A stretch of 7,550 bases of DNA from Devosia equisanguinis (GCA_945901835.1 CAMDMH010000138.1:1-7550); one strand, 5' to 3'; positions 1-6,537 are shown, counted from the first letter of the stretch. Notes: generated from the letters alone by a model not told the origin. A program made the numbers and translations.

Positions 1-830
1 CGTGACGGTGCTACTGTCTCGCCGGGCCGCAGCATGATAGCTGAGAACCCCAGCACCGGCAGACATTCCCCGCCCGTCTCCGGATTGACGTACGCGAGCT
101 GGACAATGTCGCCCTTGGGCGTCACGGTCGCGAACGAGCCGAGCGCCTCGCGCACCTCTTTCCACGGAAAGCGCAGCAAGGGATAAGTGCTTCGCGCCTT
201 GCCGAGCGAACCGTAGGGCACGAGCCCGGAGCGGATGTATCGGCTCTGCGACGAATCCGGCTCGTTTCGGATCGCCTGCGGCGCGCCTTCGACCGCGTAG
301 GAAGCCTCGAGCGCAAGCACCATCGGCAGATCGAGCGCGTCGAGCCAGATCACCGGTGTGTTGCCTTCGTGCCCGTGCTGGTGCCACAGACCCGACGGGG
401 TAAGGATCAGATCGCCACGCTCCATCGGCATCTTCTTGCCGCCGACGACGGTGAAGCCGCCTTCGCCTTCGACCACGAATCGCACGGCACTCGGGCTGTG
501 CTTGTGGTTGGGCGCGGACTCGCCCGGCAGGATCATCTGCATGCCGATGAAGATTGCCGGCGTCGCCTGCATGTTGTCGAGGCCCAGACCCGGATTTGAA
601 AGAACCAGCACGCGCCTCTCGGCTTTTTCGATGGGCGTCAATTCGCCCGCACGCAGCAGGTAGGGACGAACATCTTGCGCATACCGCCAAACGACAGTCT
701 TTGTTCGCCGGTTCGGCATGTCGTGCGGCAGCGCCGCCCGCATGCTCGGCCACAGCGGCACGAGATTGCGCTCGGCAAGTCCCGTTCTGTAGCTGACTGG
801 AAGCTCTTCCAGCGTTCCCATGGTCGCCAT
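1..830 (-). CDS. Gentisate 1,2-dioxygenase, 3' end cut by window edge
   Basis: This is a cupin-fold ring-cleavage enzyme. The family opens gentisate (2,5-dihydroxybenzoate) with O2 to maleylpyruvate, using Fe(II) in the cytoplasm. The visible 276 residues start MATMGTLEELPVSYRTGL, followed by NLVPLWPSM, the usual N-terminus of this family. The first cupin domain carries the iron-ligand pattern: H109 and H111 in NHKHSPSAVRF, and H150 in LWHQHGHEG. The 39-residue spacing between the second and third histidines is as in salicylate/gentisate dioxygenases. The family is about 350 residues long, so the C-terminal part of the second cupin lies off the left edge. I chose the ATG at 830 because a GGGAGGAG SD lies just upstream; a second in-frame ATG at 821 has none as good. 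The gene is divergent from hemN across a 152-base gap. A related substrate such as 1-hydroxy-2-naphthoate or salicylate cannot be excluded. Confidence 0.9.
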   Translation of the reverse strand, partial: MATMGTLEELPVSYRTGLAERNLVPLWPSMRAALPHDMPNRRTKTVVWRYAQDVRPYLLRAGELTPIEKAERRVLVLSNPGLGLDNMQATPAIFIGMQMILPGESAPNHKHSPSAVRFVVEGEGGFTVVGGKKMPMERGDLILTPSGLWHQHGHEGNTPVIWLDALDLPMVLALEASYAVEGAPQAIRNEPDSSQSRYIRSGLVPYGSLGKARSTYPLLRFPWKEVREALGSFATVTPKGDIVQLAYVNPETGGECLPVLGFSAIMLRPGETVAPS

Positions 831-892
831 GTCCGCGCTCCTCCCGCCGATCGATCGAAGCGGGATACTTGGCGATCATGCGGCGAAGCGGT

Positions 893-906
893 TTACGTTC
901 GATCAA
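893..906. promoter_or_regulatory. Weak FNR/FixK-like half-site between the gentisate dioxygenase gene and hemN
   Basis: The sequence reads TTACG-TTCG-ATCAA. One half is perfect, the other is degenerate, and 7 of 10 consensus positions match. Its centre is about 83 bases before the hemN ATG and about 70 bases before the gentisate dioxygenase ATG. That distance resembles the four better boxes in this window. hemN is a classical FNR/FixK target, which is the main reason to list this. A poor -10-like TATAGA at 940-945 is too far away for standard class II spacing. This is a candidate only. Confidence 0.3.
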
Positions 907-982
907 TGTTCGCCAAGCCTCGCCGATGACACATCGCACTATAGAGAGTCTCTCCAAGCCACGGATCCGCGAGGAGCGGGAA

Positions 983-2329
983 ATGCGCGACATCGACCAT
1001 GACCTGATTGCTAGGCGCGCCGCCCCCGTCCCGCGCTACACGAGCTATCCGACAGCACCCAACTTCGCCGCGAGCGTCGGCGCGGACGACTATGTCGCGC
1101 TGCTGGAAGGGGTGCGGGACACCTCGAGCCTCTCTCTCTACCTCCACATTCCCTATTGCCATGAGCTCTGCTGGTACTGCGGATGCAACACCAAGGCCGT
1201 GAAGCGCTACGAGCCCGTAGCGAGGTATGTCGCTACCTTGGAGCGCGAGATCGGCATGGTCGCCGCCCACATGACGGGGCCGCGCAAAGTGACCAGCATT
1301 CACTGGGGCGGCGGCTCGCCGAACGTCCTCAGCGCCGCCCACATCAGATCGCTGGCCGACCGTGTGCGCGCTCGTTTCGAAATCGCCGGCGGCGCCGAGA
1401 TCGCCGTCGAGATCGATCCCCGCACACTTTCGGTGCCGCAGGTGCACGCTTTCACGGACACCGGCGTCAACCGGGTCTCGTTCGGTGTCCAGGACTTCGA
1501 TCCGGCGGTGCAGGCCGCGATCAACAGGATGCAGCCGTTCGACATGACGCGCCGGGCGGTCGATCTGTTCCGTGATCGCGGCGTCGCGGCGATCAACCTC
1601 GACTTGGTCTACGGCCTGCCGCATCAGACGCTGGCGACGGCGGAACGCACCTTGCACCAAGTGTTGCGACTATCGCCGGATCGCATTGCAGCCTTCGGAT
1701 ACGCGCATTTGCCGTCTCGGCTGAAGCACCAGCGTCTTATCGAAACGAGGACGTTGGCCGGCCCGGTCGAGCGGTTCCAACTCTCCAAGTTGATTGCGCA
1801 AACCCTCACTGGCGCGGGCTATGTCCAGATCGGCCTCGACCACTTCGCTCAGCCCTCAGATCCGCTCGCCAGCCGTCAAGTCGTACGTAATTTTCAGGGC
1901 TACACCACGGACCAGGCGACCGGTCTGATCGGACCCGGTGCCTCTGCCATTGGCCGCATCGGCGACACCTATTTCCAGAACGCCACGCCCGCAGGTGAGT
2001 ACATCGCCTGCATCGATGCAGGACGGCTGGCGACCGCACGCGGCTTGAAGCTCGACGCCGAGGACCGCCTCCGCGGCTTCGTGATCGAGCGGCTGATGTG
2101 CGATCTCCAGTTTCCCGGCCAGGAATTGAACAGCCTGTTCGGAGCTGCCGCAGAACCGGTTCGACGCGAAGCCCAGGCCTTGCTGGCCGGCGACTCCGAC
2201 GGTCTCGTGGAGCGTGCCCCGGGCGGCTTCAGAGTGACCGATCGCGGCAGACCGTTCATCCGCAGCTGGTGCGCCAGATTCGACAGCTATCTTCAGCCAG
2301 GAACCAGCCGGCATGCAATCGGTGTGTAG
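983..2329 (+). CDS. hemN: Oxygen-independent coproporphyrinogen III oxidase (radical SAM)
   Basis: HemN oxidatively decarboxylates two propionates of coproporphyrinogen III to give protoporphyrinogen IX without O2, so haem can be made in anoxic or micro-oxic cells. The product is 448 aa, about the family's usual length. The radical-SAM 4Fe-4S motif is in HIPYCHELCWYCGCNTK, with C59, C63 and C66, plus the HemN-typical C68. A GGGSP variant of the SAM-binding GGGTP loop is at 109-113. NRVSFGVQDFDPAVQ and the N-terminal PRYTSYPTAPNF are also typical of HemN rather than of HemW-like proteins. I chose the ATG at 983 because GAGGAG at 971-976 precedes it by six bases; the frame runs open back to 869, but that stretch lacks family similarity. 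The gene ends with TAG and is followed on the same strand by the FNR-type regulator, as in many alphaproteobacteria. Its promoter region holds only a weak FNR-like site at 893. Confidence 0.95.
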   Translation: MRDIDHDLIARRAAPVPRYTSYPTAPNFAASVGADDYVALLEGVRDTSSLSLYLHIPYCHELCWYCGCNTKAVKRYEPVARYVATLEREIGMVAAHMTGPRKVTSIHWGGGSPNVLSAAHIRSLADRVRARFEIAGGAEIAVEIDPRTLSVPQVHAFTDTGVNRVSFGVQDFDPAVQAAINRMQPFDMTRRAVDLFRDRGVAAINLDLVYGLPHQTLATAERTLHQVLRLSPDRIAAFGYAHLPSRLKHQRLIETRTLAGPVERFQLSKLIAQTLTGAGYVQIGLDHFAQPSDPLASRQVVRNFQGYTTDQATGLIGPGASAIGRIGDTYFQNATPAGEYIACIDAGRLATARGLKLDAEDRLRGFVIERLMCDLQFPGQELNSLFGAAAEPVRREAQALLAGDSDGLVERAPGGFRVTDRGRPFIRSWCARFDSYLQPGTSRHAIGV

Positions 2330-2423
2330 ACGGATAGCAACGCAGCTTGGTCGGAAGCGATTCCGTCCGGTCGGATGACGCTCTAGCCTCAAGGTGACGG
2401 CCAATTGTCCGATGGAGCGCCCG

Positions 2424-3146
2424 ATGGGCCCGCGACAGATCCCCTGCAGTTCCTGCGCCGTTCGCAATCGCTCCGTTTGTGGAGCGCTGTCTGACGATGA
2501 GATCGCGCGTCTGAACGCAATTGCGCACTTCAAGCATTTTGGCGCCGGCAGTGTCATCCTGCTGGACCATGATGAACCCGGCTACTTCGCCAATGTGGTC
2601 ACTGGCGTGGTCAAGCTAACCAAGACGTTGGGCGATGGCCGACAGCAGATCGTCGGTCTTCAGTTCCCGTCGGATTTTCTCGGCCGGCCGTTTCGCACGC
2701 GCAGCCCTTACTTCGCGGAAGCCGCGAGCGACGTCACCTTGTGCACCTTCGAGCGCGGCCAGTTCGAGCGCATCGTCAAGGAAACGCCGGGCATCGAGCG
2801 CCGGCTGTTCGAGCATACGCTCGATGAATTGGATGCAGCCCAGGAATGGATGGTGCTGCTCGGCCGCAAGACGGCAGGCGAGAAGGTCGCGAGCTTCCTG
2901 CTGATGGTAGCGAAGCGCTCGTCGCAGGAGGGCTGTGCGGCAGCGGCCAGCCTCGATCTGGTGAAGCTCGAATTGGCGCTGTCGCGCAGCGAGATCGCTG
3001 ATTATCTGGGGCTGACGATCGAGACCGTCAGTCGCCAGATCACCAGCTTGAAGCGCCGCGGTGTCATCGTGCTCGAAGGCACGCGAACGGTCGTGATCCC
3101 CGACATCGTGAAGTTGGAGCGCTTGGCCGAGCAGATGGCCGGCTGA
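2424..3146 (+). CDS. CRP/FNR-family oxygen-responsive regulator, FNR/AadR/FnrN type
   Basis: This is a transcription regulator whose family senses O2 through an N-terminal 4Fe-4S cluster and binds TTGAT-N4-ATCAA sites as a dimer. The cluster cysteines are visible as C-X2-C-X7-C (C8, C11, C19 in IPCSSCAVRNRSVCGAL), with a fourth at C107 (VTLCTFERGQFE). The cyclic-nucleotide-like beta-roll is followed by a dimer helix and a C-terminal helix-turn-helix (about 188-215, SRSEIADYLGLTIETVSRQI). That segment holds the E-x-x-S-R contacts (E200, S203, R204) used by FNR for TTGAT half-sites. The product is 240 aa from the ATG at 2424, which has GGAG six bases upstream. In-frame GTG 2394 and ATG 2412 would add ten or four residues but lack a good SD. 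It lies 94 bases after hemN and converges on the hemerythrin gene. FixK proteins usually lack these cysteines, so FNR/AadR type is preferred. The four good boxes in this window are its likely targets. Confidence 0.92.
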   Translation: MGPRQIPCSSCAVRNRSVCGALSDDEIARLNAIAHFKHFGAGSVILLDHDEPGYFANVVTGVVKLTKTLGDGRQQIVGLQFPSDFLGRPFRTRSPYFAEAASDVTLCTFERGQFERIVKETPGIERRLFEHTLDELDAAQEWMVLLGRKTAGEKVASFLLMVAKRSSQEGCAAAASLDLVKLELALSRSEIADYLGLTIETVSRQITSLKRRGVIVLEGTRTVVIPDIVKLERLAEQMAG

Positions 3147-3148
3147 CG

Positions 3149-3166
3149 CGGCAGCACGATCTGCCG
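3149..3166. terminator. Hairpin between the convergent FNR-type and hemerythrin genes
   Basis: CGGCAG (3149-3154) and CTGCCG (3161-3166) form a perfect 6-bp stem with a six-base loop. It lies in the 24-base gap between two stop codons facing each other (TGA at 3144-3146, and TAG ending at 3171 on the other strand). The position suits a shared two-way terminator. There is no clear T-tract on either side, so it may be a weak terminator or only an mRNA 3'-end structure. Confidence 0.45.
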
Positions 3167-3170
3167 GCTC

Positions 3171-3752
3171 CTAGACCTGCCGCGGCGGCTTGCGGAAACC
3201 AGAGAGCCGGGATGACGTGCGGCCTTGCAACTCCGAAAGGCTCTTCAAGTCGTCTTCCAGAAGTAGGCGGCGCGCGGCCGGCACGACGACAGCATTCTCC
3301 CAACCGATATGCCGGCGCTGCCCTTCGAAAAAGCCGCGCAGCATGTAACCGAGCATGTCCGCATTTCGGGCGCGTCCGTGCTCGGCCACAAACGTCAGCT
3401 CTTCCAGAAGCTCGGAGGAAACATCTTCGTCTCGAACATGCTCCATCTCGAGCTGATCGAGCGCCGCGACGAGAGACGGCTCACCACCGCCGCGCTGCCG
3501 GAGCAGCGGGAACAGAAGTTGTTCTTCCGCACGGAAATGCGCCTCGAGCCCATGCCCGAGAATCGCGATGACTTCGCGAACGAGCCGCCTGTCGATGCTG
3601 TCGGGAAGTCCGTCGGCGATGTACTCCAGGGCGTCGCAAAGCTCGAGTTGCCACGTATGCTCGGCGACGATTCTGTCGACCGGATCGGTCGGAATAGAGC
3701 GTAAGCCGCCCGCTGCTTCGCCAATCGGATGCGGCTGGTCCTGCTCACGCAT
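3171..3752 (-). CDS. Hemerythrin-like (HHE cation-binding) domain protein
   Basis: This is a soluble, all-helical protein of 193 aa with the residues expected for a hemerythrin-type di-iron centre: H32 (VAEHTW), H72 and E76 (AHFRAEEQ), H105 and D109 (EMEHVRDED), and H148 and E152 (RRHIGWENAVVVP). No signal peptide, membrane segment or fused signalling domain is visible. Family members bind O2 reversibly, or act in iron, NO or oxidative-stress handling; the sequence does not say which. The ATG at 3752 has only a weak purine-rich GGGAAA upstream. The gene lies downstream of the LigB-family dioxygenase on the same strand across an 81-base gap. That gap holds an FNR box at 3824-3837, about 78 bases before the start, so the gene probably has its own O2-responsive promoter. 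Placement beside several oxygenases suggests O2 storage, delivery or sensing (inference). Confidence 0.88.
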   Translation of the reverse strand: MREQDQPHPIGEAAGGLRSIPTDPVDRIVAEHTWQLELCDALEYIADGLPDSIDRRLVREVIAILGHGLEAHFRAEEQLLFPLLRQRGGGEPSLVAALDQLEMEHVRDEDVSSELLEELTFVAEHGRARNADMLGYMLRGFFEGQRRHIGWENAVVVPAARRLLLEDDLKSLSELQGRTSSRLSGFRKPPRQV

Positions 3753-3823
3753 TGGTGCGTTTCCCGAATATCGTCGGTACTGCCGATGAGCGGGAACGCT
3801 AGTCCCGGTGATGTCGAGGCAGG

Positions 3824-3837
3824 TTGATCGAGGTCAA
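3824..3837 (-). promoter_or_regulatory. FNR/FixK box upstream of the hemerythrin gene
   Basis: TTGAT-CGAG-GTCAA matches 9 of 10 consensus positions. Its centre lies about 78 bases before the hemerythrin ATG at 3752. With standard class II spacing (centre near -41.5), transcription would start near 3789 and leave a leader of about 37 bases. A modest -10-like TAGCGT on the minus strand (3796-3801) sits at the expected distance. The box overlaps the TGA stop (3834-3836) of the upstream LigB-family gene. Confidence 0.78.
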
Positions 3838-4826
3838 GATTTCCTGATCCAGCTTGCGAAAGCGAGCCCCGTGCCCGTCAGTGCGCGCGTCCGGTAGCCG
3901 GGCGTATAGGAAACCCAATCGAGATCGAGGTCGGGGGCGATGCCGCCGAGCACGATCCAACTCCTGATTTCAGAGCTTCCCGATTGCAGCCGCTTCGCAT
4001 CGAGCGCGGCCAGCGAAGCATTGTCCCGGCGCCGCAAGGCGTCGATCACCTCATGGTCGAGATCGGCTTCCGCGTGGAAATGGCTGAGCCCGCCCGACGC
4101 CATGAAGCCGATCCGCGCATCGGTCCGGTATTGCGCGAGGATATCGCGCAGCGCCTCGCCGAGTGCCATGCATCGCGCCGGGCTCGGCTGGTTGGGCGGA
4201 TAGAAGGTGTTGAGGAACATCGGAACGATCGGCACTGGCCGCTCTTCGAGATAGGTACGGTGGATGAACGAGAATGCGTGGCCCTCGGATTGCCCTTCGG
4301 CGAGGCCCGACATCGTCGCAGGATCGAATCCGCGTCGCAGCAGACCGTCGATGAGGTGCAGCGCCAGCGGCTGATCGCACGGATAGTCCCGCGCTGACCT
4401 TTCTTCCAGCCTGCGGTTCTGCGCCTGGACGTACCAGTCGGTTACGTTTTCCGGGCGAGCACCATTGGCGATCGTCTTGCCATAATAGACGCCGATCGAC
4501 GGCATCAAACGTTCGTCGAGCAACTCGTGCTGATCGTCGCCGCAGATGATGAGCGCATCGAGGCGTGCATCCGCGATCGACTTCTTGAGCCGCTGCATGG
4601 CGGCTTGCACGTCGGCGTAACGCTTGGCGATCGCATCGGGCGTGACGAGCGCATCCGCGTTCGCCGGCGCACTCGCTTCGAGTTGCTCGTAGGTGCAAGG
4701 ATTGCCCTGCCGGTCGAAGAACCGGATCTGCCGGTCCCGCTCGAGAAACCGCGATTTCCAATCCTCCAGCGTGCACGTCAGCATCACGCTGTGAGATGAG
4801 GCGAACATTGCAGCAAGGCGCGCCAC
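3834..4826 (-). CDS. Extradiol ring-cleavage dioxygenase, LigB superfamily (class III)
   Basis: This is a 330-aa protein of the protocatechuate 4,5-dioxygenase catalytic-subunit superfamily, which uses Fe(II) and O2 to cleave catechol-type rings next to the diol. The family residues are in place: H12 in FASSHSVML (the same number as LigB H12), H100 in CGDDQHELLDE as the likely second ligand, the catalytic-base motif GGLSH with H249, and E286 in SSEIRSW as the likely glutamate ligand. I chose GTG 4826 because AAGGA lies nine bases upstream and because it puts the first ligand at residue 12. ATG 4808 is an alternative, and the longer frame back to 4889 has no family features. It is longer than LigB (about 300 aa), and no small-subunit gene is adjacent. 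It follows the Rieske oxygenase gene on the same strand, as expected if the Rieske product becomes a ring-cleavage substrate. The actual substrate cannot be read from the sequence. Confidence 0.88.
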   Translation of the reverse strand: MARLAAMFASSHSVMLTCTLEDWKSRFLERDRQIRFFDRQGNPCTYEQLEASAPANADALVTPDAIAKRYADVQAAMQRLKKSIADARLDALIICGDDQHELLDERLMPSIGVYYGKTIANGARPENVTDWYVQAQNRRLEERSARDYPCDQPLALHLIDGLLRRGFDPATMSGLAEGQSEGHAFSFIHRTYLEERPVPIVPMFLNTFYPPNQPSPARCMALGEALRDILAQYRTDARIGFMASGGLSHFHAEADLDHEVIDALRRRDNASLAALDAKRLQSGSSEIRSWIVLGGIAPDLDLDWVSYTPGYRTRALTGTGLAFASWIRKS

Positions 4827-4968
4827 CTCGTTTGATCCTTGTAGTTGCCGGTTGTTGTAGACAGGAGGGCGGCGACGGCACGCCACCACGGCCGCACCTC
4901 GCAGTGCCGGCCCGGTGGTTTCAGTGTCGTCGCCGGTTCCTGGGCCGCGAGAGCGGTCCTGCGCGAGC

Positions 4969-5015
4969 GTCGTGACACGACAGGGGATCGTCCTGACTTC
5001 AGGGCGAACCGTTCG
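4969..5015. repeat. Cluster of three short palindromes after the Rieske gene
   Basis: Three near-adjacent inverted repeats lie just past the Rieske stop codon, in the 199-base gap before the LigB-family gene. They are CGAAC-C-GTTCG (5005-5015), CCTGA-CT-TCAGG (4992-5003) and GTCGTG-A-CACGAC (4969-4981). The short spacers make them look more like protein-binding sites than stable hairpins. They may mark an internal promoter or operator for the downstream dioxygenase, or an mRNA-processing region. I see no FNR box and no gene in this gap. Confidence 0.35.
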
Positions 5016-5025
5016 TTGCGAAGCG

Positions 5026-6312
5026 CTATACGGTTGCCTGAGCCTTGCCTGGCCGCGCGATCAGCGCTTCCTTCGCACCATCTTTGTAGGGAACCGCGCG
5101 CGGCAGCAGCACGGCCGCCGAGCGGATCTTCTGGTGCTCGAGGGCGCGGCCCGGCGGAAGGATGCCTTTCTCGGCGAGATCGCGAGCAGCTTTCATCAGG
5201 CGGGTTCGCGCCATGATGATGCCGTTGTCGCATCCGACGAGGTTCTCCTTCGTCCTGTCGACGATCGGGCCCATGCTTTCCTGCAGAGAGGAATCCTGGA
5301 TAGCGATCCCGCGGATACCGCTGTACTCGGTGCCTGCCTTCTGCGCCGCGCGGTCCATCAGCCAGTCGTTGTCCTTGTTGGCGACCGGACGATACGTGCC
5401 GGGAATATTCTTGCTGTGGATGCCATAGCCGTCCTTCATCGCCGCCCGTTCGGCGACGGTCAGCGCCCGCGTCGGATGGTAGTCGTAGCTCCACGCCCAG
5501 CAGTTCTCGTCGTCGATCGGTATCCAGAAGTGCCCGTGCATCGGATGATCCGCACGCGGCGCGACGGCCGTGTAGCTCGGCATCACCCATGGCGTGATGC
5601 GCCAGTAGTACTGATCGTTCTCGGCGTTGCGGCGTGCGCCGATGTAGAGGCCGCCAGGTGCTTCCGTAACCTCGAACACCGGCGCGAGGTCGCCGAAATT
5701 GTACTGGTTGCCCTTGGCGCCTTTGAACAGCGGATCGGACACGACGTTGCCTCGATGCAGCTAGGAAACGTGGCTGGAATCGATGCCGCCTTCCATCGAC
5801 TGGAGCCAGTTGCATTCCTGAAGCCGCTTCGACGTGAAGGTCTGCTCAGGCTTAACGGTGCAGAACTCCCACTCCGGGAGCGGCGGCTGCTTGTCCGGCG
5901 GCCCCATGTACGTGAACAGGACGTCGCCGCGCTTTACGACCGGATACGACGTCAGCTTGATCTTCTTCGCATAGCCGGACTCGGTCGGCTCCGAAGGCAC
6001 TTCCATGCAATTGCCTTCGACGTCGAACTTCCAGCCGTGATACGGGCAGCGCAGACCGCATTCCTCGTTGCGCCCGAACCAGAGCGACGCGCCGCGATGC
6101 GGGCAGAATTCGTCGATCAGGCCGCAGCGCCCGTTCGTGTCGCGGAAAGCGACGAGGCGCTCGGAAAGTAGCTTGACGCGAACCGGCGCATAATCGTTCT
6201 CCGGCAACTCCTCCGCGTGCAGCATCGGAATCCAATAGTGCCGGAAGAGATTGCCCATCGGGGTTCCCGGCCCCGTCTGGGTCAACATATCGTTCTGCTC
6301 CTTGCGCAGCAT
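5026..6312 (-). pseudogene. Rieske ring-hydroxylating oxygenase alpha subunit with in-frame amber codon
   Basis: This is an oxygenase of the phthalate-dioxygenase type, a family in which a partner reductase passes electrons through a Rieske 2Fe-2S cluster to a mononuclear Fe(II) that hydroxylates or demethylates an aromatic acid. The N-terminus MLRKEQNDMLTQTGPGTPMG and 428 codons fit the family. The Rieske ligands are C70, H72 (CPHRGAS), C89 and H92 (CPYHGWKF). The Fe(II) motif is D178-x2-H181-x4-H186 (IDSSHVS-stop-LHR), and a likely acidic ligand is in IQDSSLQESMG (D340). ATG 6312 has GGAG eight bases upstream; an earlier ATG at 6357 lies inside the operator region. Codon 184 is TAG (5761-5763), between the two histidines. 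Frame and family similarity continue unbroken on both sides, giving open halves 5761-6312 and 5026-5742. No reductase gene is visible. An FNR box and a palindromic operator lie upstream. It is a recent pseudogene unless the stop is an error or is read through. Confidence 0.87.
5761..5763 (-). other. In-frame TAG codon inside the Rieske oxygenase iron site
   Basis: Read on the minus strand, the codons are AGC CAC GTT TCC TAG CTG CAT CGA. The stop replaces the single residue three positions after H181 and two before H186, where relatives as I recall them carry an aromatic residue (SHVSFLH-like). TAC or TGG would become TAG by one base change; TTC would need two. No indel is involved, because both halves are in the same frame (6312 and 5742 differ by a multiple of three). 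Confidence 0.9.
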
Positions 6313-6347
6313 GCGTTTGCTCCGTCGAATTTCGCGCTGAAGACGAT

Positions 6348-6378
6348 GTTCCGTCATGCGGAACTATGTTCCGCATGA
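6348..6378. promoter_or_regulatory. Triple GTTCCG half-site, probable repressor/activator operator of the Rieske gene
   Basis: Three alternating half-sites lie 36-66 bases before the Rieske ATG: GTTCCG (6348-6353), CGGAAC (6359-6364) and GTTCCG (6368-6373). The first pair is an inverted repeat with a 5-base spacer. The second pair extends to a perfect 11-bp inverted repeat, TCATGCGGAAC / GTTCCGCATGA, with a 3-base spacer (6354-6378). GTTCCG-N5-CGGAAC resembles operators of IclR-family regulators of aromatic catabolism; this is a family-level resemblance only. If the FNR box at 6418 acts at -41.5, these sites cover the start of transcription and would suit repression lifted by an effector. Confidence 0.6.
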
Positions 6379-6417
6379 AAGTACGATGACACGTTATCTG
6401 CCGACGAGAAGCGAGCG

Positions 6418-6431
6418 TTGATTTGGATCAA
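6418..6431 (-). promoter_or_regulatory. Perfect FNR/FixK box upstream of the Rieske oxygenase gene
   Basis: TTGAT-TTGG-ATCAA matches all 10 consensus positions. Its centre is about 112 bases before the Rieske ATG at 6312. Class II spacing would put the transcription start near 6383. A -10-like GATAAC on the minus strand (6393-6398, 4 of 6) is close to the expected place. The box is symmetric, so it could also affect the divergent 2OG-oxygenase gene, but a second box at 6524 is better placed for that. Confidence 0.8.
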
Positions 6432-6523
6432 ACCCGCGGGCGACTCACGCGGCGCGCGTTTTGTGGCGGCTTGTGGTGACGAGATCGCAAAGCGGCATTG
6501 ATGCAACGACCCATCGACGGATG

Positions 6524-6537
6524 TTGACCTGGATCAA
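6524..6537 (+). promoter_or_regulatory. FNR/FixK box upstream of the 2OG-Fe(II) oxygenase gene
   Basis: TTGAC-CTGG-ATCAA matches 9 of 10 consensus positions and fits the looser FixK form TTG(A/C)-N8-(T/G)CAA. Its centre lies about 75 bases before the GTG at 6606, predicting a start of transcription near 6572 and a leader of about 34 bases. I see no convincing -10 hexamer. It is 106 bases from the box at 6418, so the divergent promoters appear to have one box each. Confidence 0.75.

Noticed and set aside
893..1660. A 255-codon open frame on the minus strand within hemN.
   Set aside because: It is antisense to well-conserved HemN motifs, has no SD or family features, and fits a GC-bias shadow.
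2352..2365. CGGAA-GCGA-TTCCG hairpin with a GNRA-type loop after hemN.
   Set aside because: Only a 5-bp stem and no T-tract; too weak to call a terminator, and such repeats are common by chance in GC-rich DNA.
5761..5763. General recoding of TAG as a sense codon (pyrrolysine-like or suppressor).
   Set aside because: TAG is the natural stop of hemN (2327-2329), the hemerythrin gene (3171-3173) and the Rieske gene itself (5026-5028) at expected family lengths, so normal termination is the default.
4784..5815. A 343-codon minus-strand frame covering the gap between the Rieske and LigB-family genes.
   Set aside because: It is a different frame over the Rieske gene with low-complexity Arg/Gly/Ala content. 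Most of it overlaps the real reading frame, and the gap portion has no SD or motif.
4915..6171. A 418-codon open frame on the plus strand across the Rieske gene, longer than either Rieske half.
   Set aside because: The minus strand has clear Rieske and iron-site motifs in one frame. The plus frame gives an arginine/valine-rich product without recognisable motifs and is the usual antisense shadow of GC-rich coding DNA.
6432..6523. A possible small gene or RNA between the two FNR boxes of the divergent region.
   Set aside because: No SD-supported short frame, no convincing stem-loop, and the longer plus frame from 6461 runs as a shadow through the 2OG-oxygenase gene.
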